Shown here piece after piece: positions 5,957 to 13,621 of a stretch of DNA of 24,595 bases. The stretch spans positions 1 through 24,595 of the forward strand of contig JACCXA010000053.1 of NCBI GenBank assembly GCA_013697365.1, read 5' to 3'. A program made the translations under genes and the position numbers. The DNA comes from Chthoniobacterales bacterium. Lineage in GTDB: Bacteria > Verrucomicrobiota > Verrucomicrobiia > Chthoniobacterales > UBA10450. The notes under the pieces are model-generated. The model did not search any database. It was given only the letters and a program-made list of their open reading frames with translations, and was not told the DNA's origin. Each line of letters opens with the position of its first letter. The stretch's first letter is position 1.

Positions 5957-8425
5957 ATGAGCACCTTCCTGCAAGACCTGCGCTACGCCGCGCGCATGCT
6001 GCTCAAAAATCCCGGCTTCGCCGCCATCGCAGTCATCGCGTTGGCGCTCGGGATCGGGGCGAACACTGCGATCTTCAGCGTGGTGAGCGCCGTCCTCCTT
6101 CGGCCTTTACCCTATCCCGAGCCGGAGCAAATCGCAGCGGTCTGGACGGCGGATACAAAAAAGCCGGAGAGCCAGTCGACCTTTTCGTTTCCTGATTTCG
6201 CCGATGTTCGGGCCCAGAATCAGGTGTTCACCGGGATGGCGGCCTACTCGCCTTTGGATGTCGCGGTTACGGAACGCGGAGGCGATGCCGCGCATGTCCA
6301 GGGTTCGATCGTTACATCTGATCTCTTCCCATTGCTTCGCGTCAGTCCCCTTCTCGGCCGCGCTTTTACCCCGGAGGACGACAAGCCGGGTGTGCGCGCG
6401 GTCGTCATCAGTCACGATTTATGGAAGCGGCGTTTCGGAGGCGACCCGCGGATTCTCGAGAGAACGATCACGCTTGATGGCGTTCCCTATCAGGTCGTCG
6501 GCGTCATGCCGTTAGGTTTCCAGTTTCCGATTCAAAATCGCCCCATCGAATTCTGGACTTCCGCCGCGACGCAATTCGAGGTTCCGCCTGGAGGTGATGT
6601 CTCGAATGCTCCGTCTGCCCAACGCGGCATGCATTATCTTCGCGCGGTCGCGCGGCTGAAGCCCGGCGTCACGCCGGAGCAGGCGCAGGCCAACACCAGG
6701 ACCATTTTGGCCGGGCTCGCTGCGCAGTATCCCGACACGAACAAGCGCTTTGATTCCAGTCGCGTCGTTCCGTTGCTGGCCGATCTGACCAAAGATGTCC
6801 GGCCTGCTTTGCTCGTTCTGCTCGGCGCGGCTGGCTGCGTCCTGCTGATTGCCTGCGTGAACGTCGCCAACCTCCTTCTCGCCCGTGCCACTTCGCGCCA
6901 GAAGGAGATTGGAATTCGTTCCGCCATGGGTGCAAGCCGCGCGCGTATTCTGCGGCAGTTACTCACCGAGAGCGTCCTGCTTGGGATTGCCGGCGGGGCC
7001 GCCGGAATGCTGCTCGCCGTCTGGGGGACGGAAGCGCTGGCAGCTCTCCTCCCTAAAAATTTCCCGCGCTCCAGTGAGATTTCGCCCGACCTGCGTGTGC
7101 TCGGGTTTACCGCGTTCGTGAGCATTTTCACGGGTGTACTTTTCGGGTTTGCGCCCGCCTGGCGTGTCTCGCGTCCGGACGTCGTGACCGCATTGAACGA
7201 GAGCGGCCGGGGCTCGACCGAAACCGCCCGCGGCCGCCGGCTTCGCGGCGGTCTGGTTATCGCGGAGATGGTGCTCGCGTTTGTTTTGCTTGCTGGCGCC
7301 GGCCTCCTGCTCCGCAGCTTCTGGCAACTGCAGAAGGTGCCGCTTGGCTTCAATCCGCAAAACGTCATGACCGCCGCGGTCTCTTTGCCGGAGGGCGACG
7401 GCGGTGCTGAGATCATCGCGCGGAACGAAAGCTTCTACGCTCAACTCATGGAGCGCGCTGCCGCGTTGCCGGGCGTGCGCTCCGTCAGTGCGATTACGCC
7501 ATTGCCCCTCGGCAACTCTCACTGGGGCACCGGTTTTGACATCACCGGACGCCCGACTGCGCCGGCTGATCGCGCCATTAGCGCGCTTCGAATCGTGACG
7601 CCTGGATACTTCTCCACCATGGGCATCCCGCTCAAGAAAGGCCGTGATTTCGATCGGCGCGATAAGAGCGATTCGCCCGGCGTGGTGATCGTCAATGAGA
7701 CCCTGGCGCGGATGCACTTTCCGGGTGAAGACCCGATCGGCAAACGTATCACGCCGCAGATGTCGATGGACGAAAACGATCCGCGCGAGCGCGAAATCAT
7801 CGGCGTGGTCGGCGACATTAAATTTCAAAAGTTGACGACGGAAAGCAAAGCCGAGCTTTACGTGCCCCACCGGCAAGCGCAGTTCGGCGGCATGACCATT
7901 GTCGCGCGAACAGAAATGGAGCCGCAGGCGATTTTGCCTTCGTTGCGGCAGACGGTGGAGGCGCTAAACAAGGACCTGCCGCTCTACGAAACCCGGACGA
8001 TGGAGCAATACCTCGCGTCCGCCGTTGCGCAGCCGAAACTCAACACGACGTTGCTCGTGGTCTTCGCGGGCGTCGCCATCGTGCTCACAGCAGTCGGCAT
8101 TTACGGCGTGATGGCCTACTCCGTTGCACAACGGACGCAGGAGATCGGGATTCGCCTCGCGCTTGGTGCGCAACGTTTCGATGTCCTGCGGCTGATCGTT
8201 GGCCAGGGCGCACGCCTGGTTTTCCTCGCCATGGCGATTGGCCTGATCGCCACGTTCAGCGTCACCAAATCGATGGCGAGTCTGCTTTATGGCGTTGCCG
8301 CGACGGACGTCTCGACGCTGCTCTCAGTCGCCTTTCTGCTCGCCAGCATTGCGATGCTCGCCTGCTGGCTGCCCGCGCGCCGCGCCAGCGGAGTCGATCC
8401 AATCACGGCCCTGCGCGCCGAGTAA
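5957..8425 (+). CDS. ADOP-type duplicated FtsX/MacB permease 1
   Basis: This 822-residue inner-membrane protein has the duplicated MacB/FtsX layout of orphan permeases described in Acidobacteria and relatives. It opens with DLRYAARMLLKNPGF, then TM1 (about 20-44) with the signature LALGIGANTAIFSVV. A MacB-like periplasmic domain covers about 50-275, followed by TM2-TM4 (about 280-400) with RQKEIGIRSAMGASRARILR between TM2 and TM3. The second half starts at about 425 with TM5, then a second periplasmic domain (about 455-690) and TM6-TM8 (about 698-815) containing QRTQEIGIRLALGAQ. It ends VDPITALRAE. MacB-type permeases transmit ATPase motion to periplasmic partners in peptide, lipid or drug export; no ATPase gene is nearby, and the substrate is unknown. 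It is first of four paralogues in the same orientation. Confidence 0.9.
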   Translation: MSTFLQDLRYAARMLLKNPGFAAIAVIALALGIGANTAIFSVVSAVLLRPLPYPEPEQIAAVWTADTKKPESQSTFSFPDFADVRAQNQVFTGMAAYSPLDVAVTERGGDAAHVQGSIVTSDLFPLLRVSPLLGRAFTPEDDKPGVRAVVISHDLWKRRFGGDPRILERTITLDGVPYQVVGVMPLGFQFPIQNRPIEFWTSAATQFEVPPGGDVSNAPSAQRGMHYLRAVARLKPGVTPEQAQANTRTILAGLAAQYPDTNKRFDSSRVVPLLADLTKDVRPALLVLLGAAGCVLLIACVNVANLLLARATSRQKEIGIRSAMGASRARILRQLLTESVLLGIAGGAAGMLLAVWGTEALAALLPKNFPRSSEISPDLRVLGFTAFVSIFTGVLFGFAPAWRVSRPDVVTALNESGRGSTETARGRRLRGGLVIAEMVLAFVLLAGAGLLLRSFWQLQKVPLGFNPQNVMTAAVSLPEGDGGAEIIARNESFYAQLMERAAALPGVRSVSAITPLPLGNSHWGTGFDITGRPTAPADRAISALRIVTPGYFSTMGIPLKKGRDFDRRDKSDSPGVVIVNETLARMHFPGEDPIGKRITPQMSMDENDPREREIIGVVGDIKFQKLTTESKAELYVPHRQAQFGGMTIVARTEMEPQAILPSLRQTVEALNKDLPLYETRTMEQYLASAVAQPKLNTTLLVVFAGVAIVLTAVGIYGVMAYSVAQRTQEIGIRLALGAQRFDVLRLIVGQGARLVFLAMAIGLIATFSVTKSMASLLYGVAATDVSTLLSVAFLLASIAMLACWLPARRASGVDPITALRAE

Positions 8426-8623
8426 ACCTGTCATGACTCTCAGCCGCCCAGAAATCAAAATCGGCGCGGCACAGCACTTGGAGAGCGTACGCTGGCAGCG
8501 GGCTGGTCGCGCTATTCCCGCGCGACGAACTTTGGGAAGTGCGCACAAGGGTATGCGGTTTCCGTTGCTGGACGCTGAGGAAAGTTCGTTTCGGCATAAT
8601 GCCGAAACCAGCCGTCTCACGCC
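8426..8623. other. Intergenic region between permeases 1 and 2 with several inverted repeats
   Basis: The 198-bp gap holds no supportable gene. It contains GTCGCGC/GCGCGAC (8506-8512 with 8520-8526), GCACTT/AAGTGC (8474-8479 with 8537-8542) and the near-perfect palindrome described separately at 8588-8608. Its size suggests that permease 2 may have its own promoter. Confidence 0.4.
8588..8608. promoter_or_regulatory. 21-bp inverted repeat just upstream of permease 2
   Basis: GTTTCGGCAT and ATGCCGAAAC are perfect inverted copies separated by one base, ending 15 bp before the ATG of permease 2. The compact dyad is the shape of an operator for a dimeric regulator, although an RNA hairpin near the start codon is also possible. 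No regulator gene lies beside it. Confidence 0.4.
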
Positions 8624-11020
8624 ATGATCGCCGACCTCCGTCACGCCGCCCGCATGCTTTTGAAGCAACCTGCGTTTACCGCCGTTGCGGTGCTTACGCT
8701 GGCGCTCGGGATTGGGGCGAACACCGCCATCTTCAGCGTCGTCAACGCAGTTTTGCTGCGACCGCTGCCCTACAAGAATCCCGATCAACTGGTGGCCGTT
8801 TACGAAAAACGCGTCACGCTCGGCCGCGAACGCAATGCAGTCTCCGCTCCGGATTTCATCGATTGGCGCGCGCAGAACACCGTCTTCGAGAACACTGCCG
8901 CCTACGCTTCGTGGAGCGCGAACGAGACGAGCGGTGATGAACCCCAGCGCCTCGTTGCCACGCTCGCGTCGGCAGATTTGTTCCCGGCGCTCGGCGTGTT
9001 GCCTGCGCTTGGCCGCGCCTTTACCGGCGAGGAAGATCTCCCGGGCACCGACCGCGTCGTTGTTTTGAGCCACGCGTTCTGGCAGCAGCGCTTCGGCGCT
9101 CACGCGTCGATCCTCGGTAAACCGATCACCCTGAACGGCAACAAATTCATCGTCGTTGGCGTGATGCCGCGCGGCTTCCACTTCCCTGACAAAGAGACGC
9201 AACTTTGGGCCCCGCTCGCGATCGATCCGGCGAACAGCGGAAATCGGGCGCAGCATGGTTTGAGCGTTGTCGCGCGACTGAAGAGCGGCACTTCGCTGGA
9301 AAAAGCGCGCAGCGAGATGGTCACGATCGCGCGCCGGCTCGAGCAGCAACACCAGGTTAACACGGGCCACAGCGTGAACCTGTTTCCGCTCCACTCAGAG
9401 ATCGTCGGCCCTATCCGTCCTGCCCTGCTCGTGTTAATCGGCGCGGTTGGTTTTGTTCTGTTGATCGCCGGTGTCAATGTCGCGAATCTTCTGCTCGTGC
9501 GGCTCGCAGGCCGACAGAAGGAAATCGCGATTCGCACCGCGCTGGGTGCAAGCCGCTCGCGCATCGTCCGGCAATTCCTCTCCGAAAGCCTCCTTCTCTC
9601 GCTGCTCGGGGGAGCCTGCGGCTTGCTCCTCGCGGTTTGGGGAACAGATGTCCTGATCGCGATGAGCCCGGCGAATACGCCGCGCGTTCACGAAGTGAAG
9701 GTCGATGGCGTCGTCCTCGCATTCACGCTCGCGGTTTCGTTGCTCCCGGGCTTCTTCTTCGGATTTTTGCCCGCTCTGCAATTATCCCAAACCGATGTCA
9801 CCCACGGCCTGAAAGAAGGCGGCCGGACCGGCAGCTCCGATGTCCGCAGCCGCCGCGTGCGCGGGGCGTTGGTCATCGCCGAAGTCGCATCCGCACTTGT
9901 CCTTCTCGTTGGGGCGGGACTGTTGATGAAGAGCTTCGTGCGTTTGCGCGCGACCGATTCTGGATTGCACCCGGCCGGAGTTTTAACCGCGCAGATTTCG
10001 CTTCCGCGCGTCAAGTACGGTCAGCCGCAACAGCAGGCTGCGTTTGCGCAGGAGATCATCCAACGACTTCAAAACGCACCGGGCGTTACTTCTGCCGGAG
10101 CCGTAGTGGGACTTCCTCTCAGCGGCGCACCCGCTTCCCGCTACTTCTCCGTCGAAGGCCGTCCACCGACCCGTCCCGGCGAAGGGTCCAACGCGCAATT
10201 CAACATCGCGTCGCCCGGCTATTTCGAAACAGTTGGCATCCCGCTTCTGCGCGGCCGGCTCTTCTCCGAACGGGATCTCATCGGCCAGCCGGAAGTCGCT
10301 GTCATCAACGAAGCCCTCGCCCGCAAGTTTTTTCCGGACGACGCTCCGATCGGCAAGCGCATTCAGATTGGCGAGCAGCCCTGGCACACAATCGTTGGAA
10401 TTGTCGGCAACGTGCGTCAGAGCGGCCTGCATACAGAACCGGCCGCGGAGTTTTACCAATCGTTACTACAGGATCCGCTTCCATTCATGGCCCTGGTCGT
10501 GCGCAGCCAGCGCGATCCGCGGAGTCTCGCGACTGATCTACGAAGCGTGGTGCGCGGATTCGATCGCGATCAGCCGCTCTTCGACGTTCGGACCATGGAG
10601 GAAGTTGTTCGCGGATCGATGGCGTCGCGACGTTTAACCATGGTGCTCCTCGGAAGCTTCGCTGCGCTCGCCATCCTGCTCGCCGCGATCGGGATTTACG
10701 GCGTCATCTCCTACATGGTCGCCCAGCGCACGCACGAAATCGGCATCCGCATGGCGCTTGGGGCGCAGACCGGAGATGTCTTGCGGCTGATCGTCGGCCA
10801 CGGCCTAGCGCTCGCGCTCGCAGGCATCGCGATTGGAGTGGCCGCATCACTCGCCCTGACGCGGCTCCTCTCGACTCTGCTTTTTGGCGTCAGCTCATAC
10901 GATCCATCCACCTTTCTCGCCGTCTCGCTGCTGCTGGCAGCGGTTGCGCTCATTGCCGGATATATCCCCGGCCGCAGAGCAACAAAAGTCGACCCGATGG
11001 TCGCACTCCGATTCGAATGA
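8624..11020 (+). CDS. ADOP-type duplicated FtsX/MacB permease 2
   Basis: This 798-residue paralogue of the preceding gene has the same eight-helix, two-halves architecture. It starts ATG with IADLRHAARMLLKQPAF, and TM1 carries LALGIGANTAIFSVVNAVLL. The first periplasmic domain runs to about residue 260. The first FtsX block contains RQKEIAIRTALGASRSRIVRQ. The second block, near the C-terminus, contains QRTHEIGIRMALGAQTGDVLR and ends VDPMVALRFE. Both EIxIR cytoplasmic loop motifs, thought to couple to the ATPase in this superfamily, are intact. The start lies 198 bp after permease 1 with a dyad immediately upstream, so it may be expressed separately. The substrate is unknown. Confidence 0.9.
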   Translation: MIADLRHAARMLLKQPAFTAVAVLTLALGIGANTAIFSVVNAVLLRPLPYKNPDQLVAVYEKRVTLGRERNAVSAPDFIDWRAQNTVFENTAAYASWSANETSGDEPQRLVATLASADLFPALGVLPALGRAFTGEEDLPGTDRVVVLSHAFWQQRFGAHASILGKPITLNGNKFIVVGVMPRGFHFPDKETQLWAPLAIDPANSGNRAQHGLSVVARLKSGTSLEKARSEMVTIARRLEQQHQVNTGHSVNLFPLHSEIVGPIRPALLVLIGAVGFVLLIAGVNVANLLLVRLAGRQKEIAIRTALGASRSRIVRQFLSESLLLSLLGGACGLLLAVWGTDVLIAMSPANTPRVHEVKVDGVVLAFTLAVSLLPGFFFGFLPALQLSQTDVTHGLKEGGRTGSSDVRSRRVRGALVIAEVASALVLLVGAGLLMKSFVRLRATDSGLHPAGVLTAQISLPRVKYGQPQQQAAFAQEIIQRLQNAPGVTSAGAVVGLPLSGAPASRYFSVEGRPPTRPGEGSNAQFNIASPGYFETVGIPLLRGRLFSERDLIGQPEVAVINEALARKFFPDDAPIGKRIQIGEQPWHTIVGIVGNVRQSGLHTEPAAEFYQSLLQDPLPFMALVVRSQRDPRSLATDLRSVVRGFDRDQPLFDVRTMEEVVRGSMASRRLTMVLLGSFAALAILLAAIGIYGVISYMVAQRTHEIGIRMALGAQTGDVLRLIVGHGLALALAGIAIGVAASLALTRLLSTLLFGVSSYDPSTFLAVSLLLAAVALIAGYIPGRRATKVDPMVALRFE

Positions 11021-11039
11021 GCGGCTCGCTTCATAGATC

Positions 11040-11173
11040 GGGGAGCGCACGTGCCTCGCGTGCTGGCGAAGGCATCCTCGCCTTCGCGAGCTTTTCACGC
11101 TGCGCGCCTGACCGGAACAAAAGCGTGTTGCGGCCAGGCGCCGCAACCAGCACGCGAGGCGCGTGCACTCCCC
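11040..11173. repeat. 134-bp palindromic element (inverted-repeat family B)
   Basis: Outer 27-bp arms at 11040-11066 and 11147-11173 are inverted copies with two mismatches (core GTGCCTCGCGTGCTGG). Inside are two further perfect 8-bp hairpins: GCGAAGGC/GCCTTCGC (11066-11087) and GTTGCGGC/GCCGCAAC (11127-11147). It has no coding capacity of its own and looks like a MITE or BIME. It fills nearly all of the gap between permeases 2 and 3, and lies inside the artificial upstream extension of the permease 3 reading frame. Confidence 0.8.
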
Positions 11174-11197
11174 AGACAAGAACTGAGCACCACCCAT

Positions 11198-13618
11198 ATG
11201 AATGACCTCCGTTACGCACTTCGCACGTTGATCAATCAGCCTGCCTTCACCGCGATCGCTGTGCTTACCCTCGCGCTCGGCATCGGTGCGAACACCGCCA
11301 TCTTTAGCGTTGTCAACGCGGTGCTTTTACGACCGCTCCCTTACCCGGAACCGGAGCGCCTCGTTTACCTCAACGAAGTGATCGGTGGAACCAACACCTC
11401 CATCGCCTTGCCGGATTACGTGGACTGGAGAAACGACAGCAAGTCGTTCCAGCATCTCGCGATCTCGCGCCTCGAATCCCGCAATCTGAGCGGCATTGCC
11501 GGGCGCGAGCCGGAACGCGTCTCGGTGGCGTTCGTGACCGCGAACTTTTTCCACGCGATCGGCCTGCCGCCGCAAGTCGGGCGCACCTTTAGCGAAGACG
11601 AAGATAAGCCGGGTGCTCCGGCGCTGGTTGTTTTGAGTGAGCGACTTTGGGATCGAGCCTTCGGACGCGATCCAAACATCGTCGGGCGCGCGGTAAATTT
11701 TCACGGGGCGCCTTTCACCGTCGTCGGAGTGATGCCGCGCGAGATGGATTCACCGCGCGGCGTGGACGCCTGGTTCTCGGTGATGCGCCGAAGCGCAAAC
11801 CCCGGATGGCAGAATCGCGCGAATCATCCGATGTTTTACGGCTGGGGCCGGTTGAAGCAGGGCGTCACGGTCGAACAAGCGCGCAGCGAAATAAAGACGA
11901 TCGCCACACGTCTCGAGCAAACTTATCCGGCGACGAACACCGGTGTCAGCGCCGCGGTTAAGCCGCTCCTGGAAAATCTGCTCGGCAGCTACCGCACGAA
12001 TTTGACGCTGCTGCTTTGCGCAGTCGGTCTCGTCCTGCTGATCGCGTGCGCGAATCTGGCCAATCTCTTCGCCGCGCGCGGCGCTTCACGCGCGCGAGAG
12101 TTCGCTATCCGCGCGGCCATCGGCGCCTCGCGTGCCAGAGTCATCCGCCAGCTTTTGATCGAGAGCTTCTGCATCGCCCTCCTCGGAGGGGCGCTCGGAT
12201 TGCTCTTCGCCATCTGGGGACGCGACGCCCTTATCGCCTTCGCGCCGGCGGGTGCCCCGCGTTTCGAAGGGATCGGTTTCGACCTGCGCGTGCTCGCGTT
12301 TACCCTGGGCCTCGCCTCGCTCACGACAATTCTGTTCGGGCTCTGGCCGGCGTGGCAGGTGGCGCATGCGGATATTCAGGGACCGCTGCAAGCCGGGTCA
12401 TTCGGCAGCTCGGAAACCAAAGCGGCGCGGCGCACGCGGGACTGGCTGGTGGTTGGCGAGGTCGCGTTAACCCTGCTTCTGCTCAGCGCGGCCGGACTTG
12501 TCCTGAAGAGCTTCGCGAACATGCAATCCGTGGCGCTGGGCTTCGACCCGCGCGGCATCCTCACCACGCGCATCGACCTGCCGTTCACGAAGTACAGCGA
12601 CGCGCAGAAGATCCTCTCTTTCACGAAGCCATTACTGGATGGCGTTCGTCAGCTGCCGGGAGTCCAGAGCGCAGCGATCGGCGCCAATGCTCCGCTGCTG
12701 AGCGGATGGCAAATCAATTTCCTCCCCGAGGGTGCGCCGCCCACCGATCCGAGTCAGCAGCCTTCCGCCGACGCCGAGGTGGTGCTCGGAGATTACTTCG
12801 CCACCCTGAAGACGAATTTGATCCGTGGCCGCACCTTCAACGAGTTCGACGGAAAGGATGCGCCCCCTGTCGTCATCGTCGATCAGACGCTGGCCGACAC
12901 CGTCTTTCCTGATCAGGACCCGTTAGGCAAAAGAATCATGATCGATCCGGAAGACGACAACGGCGCCGGTGAACGGCCCTATGAGATCATCGGCGTGGTC
13001 CCGCATTTGAAGCTCCGCGGGTACAACGACGCTGTGCCAGTCCCGGCGTTCTTCCTTTCGCAAAGCCAGGTCGGGCGCACCAATCTCGTCCTGCTCGTGC
13101 GCGCGTCCGGGAACGTGAAAGCGCTCGAGAAATCGGTGCGCGATATCATTGCGCGAATCGATCCAACGCAGCCGGTTTTCGATGTGCGGAGCATGGAGGA
13201 ACGTGTCGCGGAAACGTGGTCCACGCACCGGTTGCTCTCATTTCTGCTCATGATCTTCGCCGGTCTTGCGCTGCTTCTCGCTGCCGTCGGTTTGTATGGT
13301 GTCCTCGCCTACACCGCGCTCCGTCGCATCCGTGAAATGGCGGTCCGAATCGCCTTCGGCGCGCGGCCCGCGCAAATTCGCGGGTTAATCTTCAGTCACG
13401 GCTTCCGGCTTTTCGGTCTTGGTATTGCGGTGGGCTCAGTTGGCGTTCTCGCATCAGCGCGCCTGATCAAGAGTTTTCTCTTCGGCGTGACGCCGATTGA
13501 TCCTCAGATCTATGCGATTGTCGGTCTTACGCTTTCGCTCGTGACGTTGCTCGCGGCCTGGCTTCCGGCGCAGCGCGCGTGTCGCGTCAATCCCATCGTG
13601 GCGCTACGGGCCGAGTAG
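11198..13618 (+). CDS. ADOP-type duplicated FtsX/MacB permease 3
   Basis: This 806-residue protein starts at ATG 11198, giving MNDLRYALRTLINQPAF, aligned with the other paralogues. The frame stays open upstream to 11051, but that part is the palindromic element and is not coding. The layout is as in permeases 1 and 2, with GIGANTAIFSVVNAVLL in TM1 and a first FtsX block containing AREFAIRAAIGASRARVIRQ. The second FtsX block is the most divergent of the four: the QRTxEIGIRxALGAQ loop reads LRRIREMAVRIAFGARPAQIR. The C-terminus is VNPIVALRAE. Its stop is 3 bp before the ATG of permease 4, so the two are surely co-transcribed. The altered second coupling loop may indicate a different partner or loss of coupling in that half. 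Confidence 0.9.
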   Translation: MNDLRYALRTLINQPAFTAIAVLTLALGIGANTAIFSVVNAVLLRPLPYPEPERLVYLNEVIGGTNTSIALPDYVDWRNDSKSFQHLAISRLESRNLSGIAGREPERVSVAFVTANFFHAIGLPPQVGRTFSEDEDKPGAPALVVLSERLWDRAFGRDPNIVGRAVNFHGAPFTVVGVMPREMDSPRGVDAWFSVMRRSANPGWQNRANHPMFYGWGRLKQGVTVEQARSEIKTIATRLEQTYPATNTGVSAAVKPLLENLLGSYRTNLTLLLCAVGLVLLIACANLANLFAARGASRAREFAIRAAIGASRARVIRQLLIESFCIALLGGALGLLFAIWGRDALIAFAPAGAPRFEGIGFDLRVLAFTLGLASLTTILFGLWPAWQVAHADIQGPLQAGSFGSSETKAARRTRDWLVVGEVALTLLLLSAAGLVLKSFANMQSVALGFDPRGILTTRIDLPFTKYSDAQKILSFTKPLLDGVRQLPGVQSAAIGANAPLLSGWQINFLPEGAPPTDPSQQPSADAEVVLGDYFATLKTNLIRGRTFNEFDGKDAPPVVIVDQTLADTVFPDQDPLGKRIMIDPEDDNGAGERPYEIIGVVPHLKLRGYNDAVPVPAFFLSQSQVGRTNLVLLVRASGNVKALEKSVRDIIARIDPTQPVFDVRSMEERVAETWSTHRLLSFLLMIFAGLALLLAAVGLYGVLAYTALRRIREMAVRIAFGARPAQIRGLIFSHGFRLFGLGIAVGSVGVLASARLIKSFLFGVTPIDPQIYAIVGLTLSLVTLLAAWLPAQRACRVNPIVALRAE

Positions 13619-13621
13619 ATT

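Noticed and set aside
11051..11197. N-terminal extension of permease 3
   Set aside because: The extension is translated palindromic repeat; ATG 11198 aligns with the conserved N-terminus of the paralogues.
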